A DNA stretch of 64,000 nucleotides from Jeongeupia naejangsanensis (GCF_016865585.1 NZ_JAESND010000006.1:1-64000); one strand, 5' to 3'. Positions 1-9,111 are shown, counted from the first letter of the stretch. The notes: generated by a model not told the origin, from the letters alone. Made by a program: numbers and translations.

Positions 1-80
1 CATCCCGAACAGGACCGTGAAACGACTCAGCGCCGATGATAGTGCGGGTTCCCGTGTGAAAGTAGGTCATCGCCAGACTC
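1..80 (+). rRNA. rrf: 5S ribosomal RNA, 3' part (cut by window start)
   Basis: The first 80 bases match the 3' two thirds of a bacterial 5S rRNA: the CCCGAAC loop motif near the start, the GCGCCGATGATAGTG region, and the GTGTGAAAGTAGGTCATCGC segment that closes the molecule. The 5' part lies outside the window. It is followed 10 bases later by a strong terminator, as expected for the end of an rrn operon, so 16S and 23S genes should lie just upstream on the same strand. Confidence 0.93.
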
Positions 81-90
81 CCAATGCAAA

Positions 91-122
91 CCCCCTGCAG
101 CTACGCTGCAGGGGGTTTTTGC
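91..122 (+). terminator. rRNA operon terminator
   Basis: A perfect 11-bp stem (CCCCCTGCAGC / GCTGCAGGGGG) with a TAC loop is followed directly by a run of T. It sits right after the 5S gene and has the form of a Rho-independent terminator for the rRNA operon. Confidence 0.92.
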
Positions 123-222
123 TTTGAGGTGGCGAAGTACGCAGGCCTGTAAACCTGTGCCTCCCCGAGATCGTCGTGAGAAATGCCGCCAGTGCTCTGG
201 AACTTCGTTTTGCTTGATGCGC

Positions 223-957
223 TCAGATCAGGGTAAGACCACGCTGCAATAGGGCCCGGCGTAGAAATGAGAAGGCATCGCCCACATCAGGTTCAAGACC
301 ACTGACGCTGAAATCAATGTGCTGTCCAGGATGGCGGGCATTGCCGTAAGAGGGCAGGCTACTGAAACGGACCGCGGGCCAGCGTTGCACAAGCACCTGC
401 ATCAGATCGATCAGCTCGCCCTCGCGTGCATCGACGGCGATGAGCGAGTAGCAAATGTCCGCGATGACGTCCGGGTAGTGCTGCTCGAGTAGCCAGTCGC
501 ACATCGGCCAAGCCATTTCGGGAAAGCCGGGTAGCAGATGGACCTGTTCGCAGCGACAACCGGCGACATGGTTGACCGGGTTGGGAATCAGGCTGGCGCC
601 GGCCGGAAATTCGGCCATCCGGATACGGTGAGGGTAGGCTGCATCGCCGAATCGGGTCTCGATCAGTTGTGCCGCAGCCGTGTGCTGCACGAGCGGACGA
701 TCCAGTGCGCGTGCCAGCGCCCCACGGGTGTGATCGTCGGGCGTTGCGCCGATACCGCCACAGCTGATCAGCGGTAAGCCCCGCTGCTGTTGTTCCCTGA
801 ATGCCGCTTCGAGCCGTGACGGTTCGTCCGGCAGATAGGCCACGCCATGCAACTGGTGGCCGCGGCAGAGCAGACGCGTCTGGATGGCGGCGAAGTGCTT
901 GTCCTGGCGACGGCCGCTGAGGATTTCGTCACCGATGATGAAGAGTTCGAATTTCAT
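223..957 (-). CDS. CinA-like molybdopterin-binding domain protein
   Basis: 244 residues. The N-terminal FELFIIGDEILSGRRQDK segment (residues 3-20) and GGIGATPDDHT (67-77) are hallmarks of the MoCF/CinA-N fold (competence/damage-inducible protein A N-terminal domain). The protein ends after this domain, so it lacks the C-terminal nicotinamide-nucleotide amidase domain of full-length CinA; such short forms are common in betaproteobacteria and their exact substrate is unsettled. It is transcribed away from the ferritin-like gene, with about 110 bases between the two starts. The family assignment is firm; the molecular role is not. Confidence 0.88.
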   Translation of the reverse strand: MKFELFIIGDEILSGRRQDKHFAAIQTRLLCRGHQLHGVAYLPDEPSRLEAAFREQQQRGLPLISCGGIGATPDDHTRGALARALDRPLVQHTAAAQLIETRFGDAAYPHRIRMAEFPAGASLIPNPVNHVAGCRCEQVHLLPGFPEMAWPMCDWLLEQHYPDVIADICYSLIAVDAREGELIDLMQVLVQRWPAVRFSSLPSYGNARHPGQHIDFSVSGLEPDVGDAFSFLRRALLQRGLTLI

Positions 958-1069
958 ATGACGATCACATGACTTGGCCGCAAAGGCTTGCCGCTCGCGA
1001 TGGCAGCAGGTCTAATTACAAGTTTATCTATTGTTCAGTTTGCCGCGCTTCAGCGCAGGAGTCGATCCC

Positions 1070-1906
1070 ATGCTTTACCCGCAATTATTCGCCGACCTTG
1101 AAAAAGCCCGTTGGGACATGGCCGACGATATCCAATGGGATGCGTTTGACGCCAGCTTGTTGTCCGACGAACAGGCGATGACGATCAAGATGAACGCGAT
1201 CACCGAGTGGTCGGCCCTGCCGGCCACCGAGATGTTCCTGCGTGACAATCAGGACGACAGCGACTTTTCGGCTTTCATGTCGATCTGGTTTTACGAGGAG
1301 CAGAAGCACTCGCTGGTGCTGATGGAGTACCTGCGCCGCTTCCGCCCGGAACTGGTACCGACCGAAGAGGAACTGCATGAAATCCGCTTCAGCTTCGACC
1401 CGGCGCCGGCGCTGGAAACGCTGATGCTGCATTTCTGCGGTGAGGTCCGCCTGACCCAATGGTATCGCCGTGCATCCGACTGGCACACCGAGCCGGTGAT
1501 CAAGCAGATCTACAAAACACTGTCGACCGACGAGGCGCGGCACGGTGGTGCTTATCTCAAGTACATGAAGCGTGCGATCGACAAGAACGGCGACGAAGCT
1601 CGTGTGGCGTTTGCCAAGATCGGCTTCCTGATGGCGTCGAGCGCGCGCTCGGGCAAGCCGATGCACCCGACCAATCTGCACGTCAGCAAGGAGCACTTTC
1701 CGCGAGATACGATCCAGAGCCGCCTGCCGGATCCGGAATGGCTGGAGCGCTGGCTCGACGAGCAGATCCAGTTCGACAAGGAATGCGAAGGCCGGGTGAT
1801 CGGCGGGATCCTGCGCAATCTCTCCAGCCTGTTCGGCGAAAAATTCGATACGCCGGCCGAACTGAACCGCTATCGTAAACAGTTGCTCGCCGCCAAGGGG
1901 GAGTAA
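1070..1906 (+). CDS. Ferritin-like diiron protein (acyl-ACP desaturase-like)
   Basis: 278 residues from the ATG at 1070, chosen because AGGAG lies 8 bases upstream; an in-frame start at 1031 has no such site. Carboxylate/histidine ligands typical of a four-helix diiron protein are visible: Glu54, EEQKH (76-80), Glu125 and DEARH (154-158), the same two ExxH pattern as soluble acyl-ACP desaturases and related ferritin-like oxidases. There is no signal peptide. It begins an operon with rfaE2 (2-base gap) and the MscS channel, which suggests an envelope or lipid role, but the substrate cannot be told from sequence. It could be an oxidase, desaturase or iron-handling protein. Confidence 0.8.
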   Translation: MLYPQLFADLEKARWDMADDIQWDAFDASLLSDEQAMTIKMNAITEWSALPATEMFLRDNQDDSDFSAFMSIWFYEEQKHSLVLMEYLRRFRPELVPTEEELHEIRFSFDPAPALETLMLHFCGEVRLTQWYRRASDWHTEPVIKQIYKTLSTDEARHGGAYLKYMKRAIDKNGDEARVAFAKIGFLMASSARSGKPMHPTNLHVSKEHFPRDTIQSRLPDPEWLERWLDEQIQFDKECEGRVIGGILRNLSSLFGEKFDTPAELNRYRKQLLAAKGE

Positions 1907-1908
1907 GC

Positions 1909-2397
1909 ATGCTGTCCGTTGCCTTTGAGCAGAAGATCTGTCCGCCCGAGCAGTTGGCCGAGCGTCTGGGGGCTTTGCCGCGTCCCCTGGTGTTTACCAA
2001 TGGCTGCTTCGACATTTTGCACAGGGGCCATGTGACTTATTTGGCGCAGGCGCGGTCACTGGGTGCCGGTATGATCGTTGCGTTAAACACTGATGCATCG
2101 GTGCGTCGCCAAGGCAAGGGCGACGACCGGCCGATCAATGCACTGGCGCAGCGCGCAGCGGTGATTGCCGCGCTGGAAAGCGTCAGCCTCGTGACCTGGT
2201 TTGACGCCGATACTCCGTACGAACTGATTCTGGCTGCGCGACCGGACATACTGGTCAAGGGCGGAGACTGGGCGATCGACCGGATCGTTGGCGGCCAGGA
2301 GGTGATGGGCTGGGGAGGCAGCGTGCATTCGATCCCGTTCCTGCATCAGACCTCAACGACCCGCACCCTGGAGAAAATTCGTAGTGGAACTGACTGA
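1909..2397 (+). CDS. rfaE2: D-glycero-beta-D-manno-heptose 1-phosphate adenylyltransferase
   Basis: 162 residues, a stand-alone equivalent of the C-terminal domain of E. coli HldE. NGCFDILHRGH (31-41) is the nucleotidyltransferase HxGH-type signature, and TSTTRT near the C-terminus resembles the second nucleotide-binding motif. The enzyme uses ATP to make ADP-heptose for the lipopolysaccharide inner core, in the cytoplasm. The kinase half (RfaE1) is not in this window, consistent with the split arrangement known in Neisseriales and other betaproteobacteria. It starts 2 bases after the upstream stop and overlaps the next gene by 14 bases, so the three genes are probably co-translated. Confidence 0.94.
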   Translation: MLSVAFEQKICPPEQLAERLGALPRPLVFTNGCFDILHRGHVTYLAQARSLGAGMIVALNTDASVRRQGKGDDRPINALAQRAAVIAALESVSLVTWFDADTPYELILAARPDILVKGGDWAIDRIVGGQEVMGWGGSVHSIPFLHQTSTTRTLEKIRSGTD

Positions 2398-3718
2398 ACG
2401 ACAAAACCTCGTCGTCAACCTGATCGCCGAAGTCGAGCGCAGCGGAATGCTGCATCCGTCGCTGCTCGCACAAGTCGGCGTCCTGCTGTTGGTGTTGCTG
2501 CTCGCTTGGTGCGGCAACACCTATATCAAACCGAAACTGAATCTGGAAAACAGCCGCTGGCGCGCCGGCGGTGAGGGCTTGTTGCGGGTGTTCTTCCCGC
2601 TCAATGCACTGATTCTGATGTTTTTCGGCAACCATCTGCTGAAGCTGGTGTATCCGGCTCCGCACACCCTGCTGGCGATCGCCACGGTGCTGCTGACCGC
2701 GATGGCCAACATTCGCGTGCTGGTCTACATGCTTCGCCACGTCTTCAACGGGGCGGACTGGGTCACCAAGGGCGAGCGCTACATCGCCGCGTCGATCTGG
2801 GGGCTGTATGTGATGCACGTTGTCGGCATCCTGCCCGAGATTGCCGAGGCACTGGATGCGGTCAGCTTTCCGATGGGCAAGGGCAGGGTATCGATCCTGC
2901 TGATCCTGCAGGGGCTGGCATCGGTGGCAGCCACCTTGCTGGTGGCGATGTGGATTGCCCGGATGATCGAGCGCCGGCTGATGCGGGCCGAAATGATCGA
3001 CATGAACGTGCGCGTCGTGCTGGTCAAGCTGCTGCAGACGCTGCTGGTCGTGCTGGCCGTGATCGTTGCGCTGCCACTGGTCGGGATCGACCTGACCGTG
3101 CTGTCGGTGTTCGGCGGTGCGCTGGGTGTCGGCCTCGGTTTCGGCTTGCAGAAGATTGCCTCGAACTACGTGTCGGGCTTCATCATCCTGATCGACCGGT
3201 CGATCAAGATCGGTGATCTGGTCAACGTCGACAACCGGCTGGGCGTGATCACCAGCATTACCTCGCGTTATGTCGTGCTCAAGAGCGCGGACGGGACCGA
3301 GGCCTTGATTCCGAACGACACGCTGGTGACGTCGACGGTGGTGAACCAGTCCTACCGGGAAAAGCAGGTCTGGACCAAGGTCCCTGTGTCGGTTGCGTAT
3401 GAAAGCGATCTCGATCTCGTGATGAAGCTGCTGGTCGATATCGCTACTGCGCACCCGCGGATCATGAAAGATCCGTCGCCGCGTGCGTATATCGAGACCT
3501 TCGGCGCGAGTTCGGTCGACATGTCGGTCGGCTTCTGGCTCAAGGATCCGGAGAACGGCCAGCTGAGCCTGCGTTCGGAAATCAACCAGAAAGTCTGGGC
3601 CGCGTTCCGCGAGCACGGCATCAATATTCCGTTCAACCGCCTCGACGTCGTGCACTTCCGCCCGACCGATCGCGTCGCCGGTGACGGCAATCTGCAGGGT
3701 GCCAGCCAGCCGGAGTGA
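2384..3718 (+). CDS. MscS-family mechanosensitive ion channel
   Basis: 444 residues with a GTG start inside the end of rfaE2. Several hydrophobic segments precede the pore helix, whose Gly/Ala pattern (GGALGVGLGFGLQKIASNY, about residues 243-261) is diagnostic of the MscS family; the beta-domain follows (IDRSIKIGDLV, then VLKSADGTEALIPN). With about 440 residues and extra N-terminal membrane segments it is larger than E. coli MscS (286). It should open in the inner membrane under turgor to release solutes. Overlap with rfaE2 suggests joint expression with an LPS precursor gene. The start is inferred; an internal ATG at residue 22 is an alternative. Confidence 0.9.
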   Translation: MELTERQNLVVNLIAEVERSGMLHPSLLAQVGVLLLVLLLAWCGNTYIKPKLNLENSRWRAGGEGLLRVFFPLNALILMFFGNHLLKLVYPAPHTLLAIATVLLTAMANIRVLVYMLRHVFNGADWVTKGERYIAASIWGLYVMHVVGILPEIAEALDAVSFPMGKGRVSILLILQGLASVAATLLVAMWIARMIERRLMRAEMIDMNVRVVLVKLLQTLLVVLAVIVALPLVGIDLTVLSVFGGALGVGLGFGLQKIASNYVSGFIILIDRSIKIGDLVNVDNRLGVITSITSRYVVLKSADGTEALIPNDTLVTSTVVNQSYREKQVWTKVPVSVAYESDLDLVMKLLVDIATAHPRIMKDPSPRAYIETFGASSVDMSVGFWLKDPENGQLSLRSEINQKVWAAFREHGINIPFNRLDVVHFRPTDRVAGDGNLQGASQPE

Positions 3719-3842
3719 AAAAGTCCGTGTGCTGCAAGGTATGAACGGTAAAGCACAGTCATAAAAAATTGAGTAATATCAACAGTTCGCCCGTGTGCCT
3801 TGTGTGTGCGGGCGTTTTCATATGACTGGAGAATCAACGACC

Positions 3843-5024
3843 ATGACCTGGTTGAATGGCCTGATCGACTTGCCCTGGTGGGGTTACATCGTGGTGATGC
3901 TGGTGTTCACGCACATCACTATCGCGTCGGTCACGATCTACCTGCACCGTCATCAGGCGCATCGCGCCATTGATCTGGGACCGATTCCCAGCCACTTCTT
4001 CCGTTTCTGGTTGTGGCTCACGACCGGCATGGTCACCAAGCAATGGGCGGCGATTCACCGCAAGCACCATGCCAAGTGCGAGACCGCCGAAGACCCGCAC
4101 AGCCCGCAAGTGCTCGGCATCAAGAAGGTGTTCTTCGAAGGCGCCGAGCTGTACCGTGCCGCGTGCAAGGTCGACGAGACCATGGAGAAGTTCGGCCACG
4201 GTACCCCGGACGACTGGCTCGAGCGCAATGTGTACAGCAAGCACAGCGCGATGGGCCCGACGACGATGATGATCGTCAACTTGGCGCTGTTCGGCGTCAA
4301 CGGCATCTGGATCTGGGCGATCCAGATGATGTGGATTCCGATCTGGGCGGCTGGCGTCATCAACGGTCTGGGCCACTACGTCGGTTACCGCAACTTCGAA
4401 TGCGAAGACGCGTCGACCAACCTCGTGCCGTGGGGCATCCTGATCGGCGGCGAAGAGCTGCACAACAACCATCACACCTTCGGTACGTCGGCGAAGTTCT
4501 CGTACAAGTGGTTCGAGTTCGACATCGGCTGGGGCTACATCCGTGCGATGGAAATGCTGCGCATGGCCAAGGTTCGCCGCGTCGCACCGAAGATGAAGAC
4601 CGTCGGCGCACGTCCGGAACTCGACGAGCAGGCGTTGAGCGCCATTATCGCCAACCGCTATGCGATTGCCGCCAGCTATGCGCGGACATTCAAGGAAACG
4701 GTTGCCGAAGAGTTCGACAAGCTGCGCTCGCATGCTCATCTGCCGCAGGTCGACCTGAAGCAGATGAAGATCTGGCTGAAGCAGGATGCCAAGGATACGT
4801 CCGCAAGCGACAAGCCCAAGCTTGACGCAATCCTTGCCCAGAGCAAGGTGCTCGATCAGGTCTACCAGATGCGTCAGGAGCTGACCCGTTTGTGGGAGCG
4901 CTCGGCGCTGTCGCGGCCGGAGCTCGTCAAGCATCTGCAGGACTGGTGCACCCGCGCTGAAGCCAGCGGCATCAAGGCGCTGCAGGACTTTTCGATGCGT
5001 CTGCGTACCGTTGCCGTCGTCTGA
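3843..5024 (+). CDS. Membrane fatty acid (acyl-CoA) desaturase
   Basis: 393 residues from the ATG at 3843, preceded by GGAGA; two in-frame upstream ATGs (3795, 3822) lack a better site. The three histidine clusters of membrane desaturases are present: HRHQAH (35-40), HRKHH (72-76) and HNNHH (207-211), which bind the diiron centre. Hydrophobic segments flank them. The enzyme introduces a double bond in acyl chains and so tunes membrane fluidity. About 150 residues after the last box form a hydrophilic helical extension of the kind found in proteobacterial DesA/DesC-like proteins. It is a single-gene unit ended by its own terminator. Confidence 0.92.
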   Translation: MTWLNGLIDLPWWGYIVVMLVFTHITIASVTIYLHRHQAHRAIDLGPIPSHFFRFWLWLTTGMVTKQWAAIHRKHHAKCETAEDPHSPQVLGIKKVFFEGAELYRAACKVDETMEKFGHGTPDDWLERNVYSKHSAMGPTTMMIVNLALFGVNGIWIWAIQMMWIPIWAAGVINGLGHYVGYRNFECEDASTNLVPWGILIGGEELHNNHHTFGTSAKFSYKWFEFDIGWGYIRAMEMLRMAKVRRVAPKMKTVGARPELDEQALSAIIANRYAIAASYARTFKETVAEEFDKLRSHAHLPQVDLKQMKIWLKQDAKDTSASDKPKLDAILAQSKVLDQVYQMRQELTRLWERSALSRPELVKHLQDWCTRAEASGIKALQDFSMRLRTVAVV

Positions 5025-5043
5025 TCCGGCGGCGTCAAGCAAA

Positions 5044-5077
5044 CAAAAGGCGGGCCTGAGGGCTCGCCTTTTGTTTT
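5044..5077 (+). terminator. Terminator after desaturase gene
   Basis: AAAAGGCGGGCC pairs with GGCTCGCCTTTT across a TGAG loop and is followed by TGTTTT. It lies 20 bases after the desaturase stop. Confidence 0.85.
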
Positions 5078-5111
5078 ATGCTGCTAGGAATACCTGATCA
5101 GGGAGACCGGC

Positions 5112-5462
5112 ATGTCGAGCATCCAGCGTTATCACATCGGCCCGCGCTTGGCCGAGATTGTCGTTCACAACAATACCGTCTATCTGGCCGGACAGATTGC
5201 CGATACGCTAGATGGCGATGCTCGTGCCCAGACCGACGAGGTTCTGGCGTGTATCGACCGGCTGCTTGCCGAAGTGGGTTCCGACAAGCAGAAGATCCTC
5301 TCGGTGACGATCTATCTGGCCGATATGGCCGACTACGACGATATGAACGACGCATGGTCGGCGTGGGTACCGCAAGGGCATACGCCGGCACGGGCGACGG
5401 TCGAGGCCCGCCTCGCCGATCCGCGCTACAAGGTTGAAATGTCGGTGATCGCTGCGCTGTAA
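5112..5462 (+). CDS. RidA/YjgF-family protein
   Basis: 116 residues covering the whole RidA fold. The conserved RATVEARLAD segment (94-103) contains Arg94, at the place of the arginine that RidA uses to bind the carboxylate of imine/enamine substrates; YLAGQIAD (24-31) is the other family motif. RidA proteins hydrolyse reactive 2-aminoacrylate-type intermediates made by PLP enzymes. This member belongs to the wider YjgF group rather than clearly to the housekeeping RidA clade, so its substrate is uncertain. Only 37 bases separate it from the GH18 gene, and no terminator lies between, so they are likely co-transcribed. Confidence 0.88.
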   Translation: MSSIQRYHIGPRLAEIVVHNNTVYLAGQIADTLDGDARAQTDEVLACIDRLLAEVGSDKQKILSVTIYLADMADYDDMNDAWSAWVPQGHTPARATVEARLADPRYKVEMSVIAAL

Positions 5463-5499
5463 TCCGCGTCAGGCAGTCGATCCCGCGATTGGAGAACGC

Positions 5500-6576
5500 A
5501 TGACTGCCCCAACGATCCTGCTGGCGTACATCGCCGGCTGGCAAGATTTTTCCAGCATGCCGCTCGAGCGCGACGCCGAGCGGTTGACGCACATCTGCTA
5601 TGCCTTTGCCAACATCCGTGACGGCGAGGTCGTGCTGTTTTCCAACAGCGAAGAGGCGGGTGGCCAGCCGCGCGCCGAATCGCGCATCACCGATCTGGTC
5701 GCGCTGCGCGCGCGCCATCCGCACCTGAAGCTGCTGATCTCGATTGGCGGCTGGAGCGCCGACGGGTTCTCCGACGCGGCACTGACTGCCGAGAGCCGTA
5801 CCGCATTTGCCGCGTCGGCGATTGCCTTCATGCAGCGCTACGGTTTCGACGGTATCGATCTGGACTGGGAGTATCCGACCAACGATATGGCGGACATCAA
5901 GGCGCGCCCCGAAGACAAGCCGAATTTCACGCTGATGCTGGCCGACCTGCGCCGGCAGCTCGATAGCCTGTCCGGTACCGAAGGCCGCAAGGCCGGTGAT
6001 CGCTACCTGCTGACCATCGCGGCCGGTGCCGGCCAGTACTACCTCGATGGCGTCGAGATGGCGGCAGTCGCCGAGCAGTGCGACTTCGTCAACCTGATGA
6101 CCTACGACTTCTACAACGGCTGGGCGACCAGGGCCGGTCACCATACCAACCTCTACAACACGCCGGGCGACCCGGACGGTGACAGCTGTGCCAAGGCGGT
6201 CGGTCTGTTTACCGCTGCCGGCCTGCCGCGCGACAAGCTCGTGCTCGGTTGTGCCTTCTATGGTCGCAGCCTCAAGGGCGTGGGGGCTGCGGGGCTGGGC
6301 GCGCCTGGTACGCCGAAGAGCAACGGCTTCGATTCGTTCACGCTGATCACCGAACTGCTGGCATCGGGTCGCGCCGTCCGGCACTGGGATGCCGATGCGC
6401 AGGCGCCGTGGCTGCTCGTCGATGGCGACACCTTCGTTTCCTACGACGACGCTGAATCGATCCTCGCCAAAACCGACTTCATCCGTCGTGAAGGACTGGC
6501 CGGCGGTTTCTTCTGGGAATACACCGAAGACCGGACCGACACGCTGCTGACTACGCTGTGGCAGGGGCTGCAGTAG
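5500..6576 (+). CDS. GH18-family glycoside hydrolase (chitinase-like), no signal peptide
   Basis: 358 residues forming a single GH18 TIM barrel. The catalytic DxxDxDxE motif is intact as DGIDLDWEYP (117-126; Glu124 is the acid/base), with SIGGWSADG on the preceding strand, NLMTYDFYNGW (about 198-208) and a late WEYTED. GH18 enzymes cleave beta-1,4-N-acetylglucosamine links by substrate-assisted catalysis. The N-terminus (MTAPTILLAYIAGWQDF) goes straight into strand 1 and has no signal peptide or carbohydrate-binding module, so the protein is predicted cytoplasmic unless exported with a partner. It may act on imported chito-oligosaccharides. It shares an operon with the RidA-like gene. Confidence 0.92.
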   Translation: MTAPTILLAYIAGWQDFSSMPLERDAERLTHICYAFANIRDGEVVLFSNSEEAGGQPRAESRITDLVALRARHPHLKLLISIGGWSADGFSDAALTAESRTAFAASAIAFMQRYGFDGIDLDWEYPTNDMADIKARPEDKPNFTLMLADLRRQLDSLSGTEGRKAGDRYLLTIAAGAGQYYLDGVEMAAVAEQCDFVNLMTYDFYNGWATRAGHHTNLYNTPGDPDGDSCAKAVGLFTAAGLPRDKLVLGCAFYGRSLKGVGAAGLGAPGTPKSNGFDSFTLITELLASGRAVRHWDADAQAPWLLVDGDTFVSYDDAESILAKTDFIRREGLAGGFFWEYTEDRTDTLLTTLWQGLQ

Positions 6577-6580
6577 GGCT

Positions 6581-6618
6581 GATAAAAAAACCGCCGGAAT
6601 CCGGCGGTTTTTTTTATC
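6581..6618. terminator. Bidirectional terminator between GH18 and ETF-QO genes
   Basis: GATAAAAAAACCGCCGG pairs with CCGGCGGTTTTTTTTATC across an AAT loop. The A and T runs on either side let it work in both directions, serving the convergent GH18 gene and the ETF-QO gene, whose stop codon overlaps the hairpin edge. Confidence 0.92.
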
Positions 6619-8254
6619 ACATGCGGCTGTATTGCGGACCGCCACCGCCTTCCGGCGTGACCCAGACGATGTTCTGCGTCGGATCCTTGATGTCGCACGT
6701 CTTGCAGTGCAGGCAGTTGCTGGCGTTGATCTGCAAGCGCGGACCTGCATTGTCTTCGACGATTTCATACACGCCGGCAGGGCAGTAACGCGATTCCGGG
6801 CTGGCGAACCGGGCAAGGTTGACGTCGATGGCCTTGGCCGGATCGGTCAGCCGCAGATGGCAAGGCTGGTCTTCGGCGTGCTGGACGCTGGAAAAGGTCA
6901 GCGAGGTGAGCTTGTCGAAGCTCAGCACGCCATCGGCTTTCGGATAGATGATGGGCGTGAATTCGTTCGCCGGATGCAGCTTGGCGGCATCGTTGCCGCT
7001 GTGCTTCAGCGTCCATGGCAGGCGGATGCCGAACTGGCGCAGCATCAGCTCGGCGCCGGTACAGGCTACGCCCAGCAGCGTGCCGAAGCGCGACAGCATC
7101 GGCTTGGCATTGCGGACGGCGTCGAGTTCCTTCCACGTCCACGACTGTTTCAGTGCTTCAGGGTAGGCGACGAGTTCGTCATGGCTGCGTCCTGCGCCGA
7201 TCGCGTCTGCAATGGCGTTGGCCGCGATCATGCCGGAGTTGATCGCGTTGTGGATGCCCTTGATTCGCGGCAGGTTGATGAAGCCGGCCGAATCGCCGAT
7301 CAGCGCGCCGCCCGGGAAAGTCAGCTTCGGCAGCGACTGCAGGCCGCCTTCGGCAATGGCGCGCGCGCCATATTCGAGCCGCTCGCCGCCATCGAGGTGG
7401 GCGCGGATCGCCGGATGGGTCTTGAAGCGCTGGAATTCTTCGTACGGATTGATGTATGGATTGGCATAGTCGAGATGGACGACGAAGCCGACGGCAATCA
7501 GTCCGTCGGCCTGATGGTAGAGGAAGCCGCCGCCGCCGGTGCTGTTGTCGAGCGGCCAGCCGAGCGAGTGCACGACGGTGCCGGCCTGGTGCCGGGCCGG
7601 TGCCGCGCGCCACAGCTCCTTGAGGCCGATGCCGAACTTCTGCACGTCGCTGTCGGCACGCAGTTTGAACTGTGCTTCGGCCTTGCGCGTCAGCGAGCCG
7701 CGCGCGCCTTCACCCAGCAGCGTGTAGCGTGCCTTGATCAACATCCCCGGCGCGTACTCGGGGCCGGTCTGGCCGTTGCGCTTGATGCCGAAGTCGCCGG
7801 TGATCACGCCGTTGAGCGCGCCGTGTTCGTCGAGCGACAGTTCGGCGGCAGCAAACCCCGGGTAGATTTCGACGCCCAGTGCCTCGGCTTGCGTGCCGAG
7901 CCAGCGCGACAGTTCGCCCAGACTGATGATTTCACAGCCGTCGTTCTTGAGCATTTTCGGCAGCAGGGCATGCGGCAGCGTCTCGGCCTCGGACTGCTTG
8001 AGCCAGAGCATTTCCTCGTGCCTTACTGGCGTGCGCAGTTTCAGCGGTGCCTTGCGCCATTCGGGCAGCAGTTCGTCGAGCGCGCGCGGGTCGATGACTG
8101 CGCCGGAGAGCAGGTGGGCGCCGACTTCCGGACCCTTTTCGAGCACGCAAACGCTCACGTCGGGCGCGCGTTGTTTCAGGCGGATCGCGGCGGCCAGACC
8201 GGCCGGGCCGGCGCCGACGATCACAACGTCGTATTCCATTTCGTCGCGTTGCAT
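6617..8254 (-). CDS. Electron transfer flavoprotein-ubiquinone oxidoreductase
   Basis: 545 residues, the usual length for ETF-QO. FAD-binding GAGPAGL lies at 14-20; the C-terminal 4Fe-4S ferredoxin-like site has Cys491, then Cys514, Cys517 and Cys520 (CLHCKTCDIKDP). The enzyme sits on the inner membrane and passes electrons from reduced ETF (fatty acid and amino acid dehydrogenases) to ubiquinone. Its partner genes etfB and etfA diverge from it across a short AT-rich region, which supports joint control. The start could also be the Met at residue 6 (8239); neither has a clear ribosome binding site. Confidence 0.95.
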   Translation of the reverse strand: MQRDEMEYDVVIVGAGPAGLAAAIRLKQRAPDVSVCVLEKGPEVGAHLLSGAVIDPRALDELLPEWRKAPLKLRTPVRHEEMLWLKQSEAETLPHALLPKMLKNDGCEIISLGELSRWLGTQAEALGVEIYPGFAAAELSLDEHGALNGVITGDFGIKRNGQTGPEYAPGMLIKARYTLLGEGARGSLTRKAEAQFKLRADSDVQKFGIGLKELWRAAPARHQAGTVVHSLGWPLDNSTGGGGFLYHQADGLIAVGFVVHLDYANPYINPYEEFQRFKTHPAIRAHLDGGERLEYGARAIAEGGLQSLPKLTFPGGALIGDSAGFINLPRIKGIHNAINSGMIAANAIADAIGAGRSHDELVAYPEALKQSWTWKELDAVRNAKPMLSRFGTLLGVACTGAELMLRQFGIRLPWTLKHSGNDAAKLHPANEFTPIIYPKADGVLSFDKLTSLTFSSVQHAEDQPCHLRLTDPAKAIDVNLARFASPESRYCPAGVYEIVEDNAGPRLQINASNCLHCKTCDIKDPTQNIVWVTPEGGGGPQYSRM

Positions 8255-8308
8255 TAATTACTCGTTCGCATATCTAAATAACGGATATAAAATATAGAAA
8301 CAATCCGA

Positions 8309-8337
8309 TTAACTGATATTTTAATGCCGAATAAAAT
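8309..8337 (+). promoter_or_regulatory. Predicted sigma-70 promoter of etfB-etfA-fpr
   Basis: In an AT-rich stretch that contrasts sharply with the GC-rich surroundings, TTAACT and TAAAAT are separated by 17 bases. The position, 25 bases before the etfB start, fits a sigma-70 promoter. The same 100-base region must also hold the promoter of the divergent ETF-QO gene. Confidence 0.5.
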
Positions 8338-8361
8338 GTCGGGCAAACCGAAGGAGTGCCC

Positions 8362-9111
8362 ATGAAGATTCTCGTCGCCGTCAAACGCGTCGTCGACCAC
8401 AATGTCCCCGTACGCGCCAAGCCGGACGGCAGTGACGTGGAGCTCGACGGCGTTCGCATGAACATCAATCCCTTCGACGAAATCGCCGTCGAAGAAGCGC
8501 TGCGCCTGAAGGAAAAGGGCATCGCGACCGAAATCGTCGCCGTCAGCCTCGGCAGCGCGGCCAGCCCGGAAGCGCTGCGCCACGCGCTGGCGATGGGCGT
8601 CGACCGTGCGCTGACGGTCGAGACCGGCGGCGCCTTCCTGCAGCCGCTGGCCGTCGCCAAGCTGCTCAAGGCCGTGGTCGAACGCGAACAGCCGGGCCTC
8701 GTGCTCGTCGGCAAGCAGGCGATCGACAACGATGCCGGTCAGGCCGGCCAGATGCTCGCCGCGCTGCTCGACTGGCCGCAAGCGACGTTTGCGTCCGAAC
8801 TGAAGATCGAAGGCGCCGAGGCTGTAGTCACCCGTGAAGTCGACGGTGGTGTCGAAACGATCGCGCTGGCGCTGCCGGCCGTGGTGACGTGCGACCTGCG
8901 CCTGAACGCGCCGCGCTTCGTCAAGTTGCCGAACCTGATGATGGCGAAGAAGAAGCCGATCGAGGTGGTCGACGCCGCTGAAACGGGCGTCAACTTCGCA
9001 CCGCGCGTCAAGCGCCTGAAGGTCGCCGCACCGGCACCTCGCAAGGCCGGCATCAAGGTCGCCAGCGTGGGCGAGCTTGTCGAAAAACTGCGTGCCTCGG
9101 GGGTGCTGTAA
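8362..9111 (+). CDS. etfB: Electron transfer flavoprotein beta subunit
   Basis: 249 residues from the ATG at 8362; AGGAG ends 5 bases upstream, whereas a GTG two codons earlier overlaps that site. The [12 protein letters not shown] start, the [15 protein letters not shown] segment and [14 protein letters not shown] are characteristic of EtfB, which binds AMP and forms the soluble heterodimer with EtfA. It accepts electrons from acyl-CoA and other dehydrogenases. The stop overlaps the etfA start by one base, so translation is coupled. Confidence 0.97.
   Translation: MKILVAVKRVVDHNVPVRAKPDGSDVELDGVRMNINPFDEIAVEEALRLKEKGIATEIVAVSLGSAASPEALRHALAMGVDRALTVETGGAFLQPLAVAKLLKAVVEREQPGLVLVGKQAIDNDAGQAGQMLAALLDWPQATFASELKIEGAEAVVTREVDGGVETIALALPAVVTCDLRLNAPRFVKLPNLMMAKKKPIEVVDAAETGVNFAPRVKRLKVAAPAPRKAGIKVASVGELVEKLRASGVL

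Noticed and set aside
2255-3655. Long antisense frame opposite the MscS gene
   Set aside because: Low-complexity His/Asp/Gln-rich translation and no start signal; explained as a shadow of the GC-rich MscS gene.
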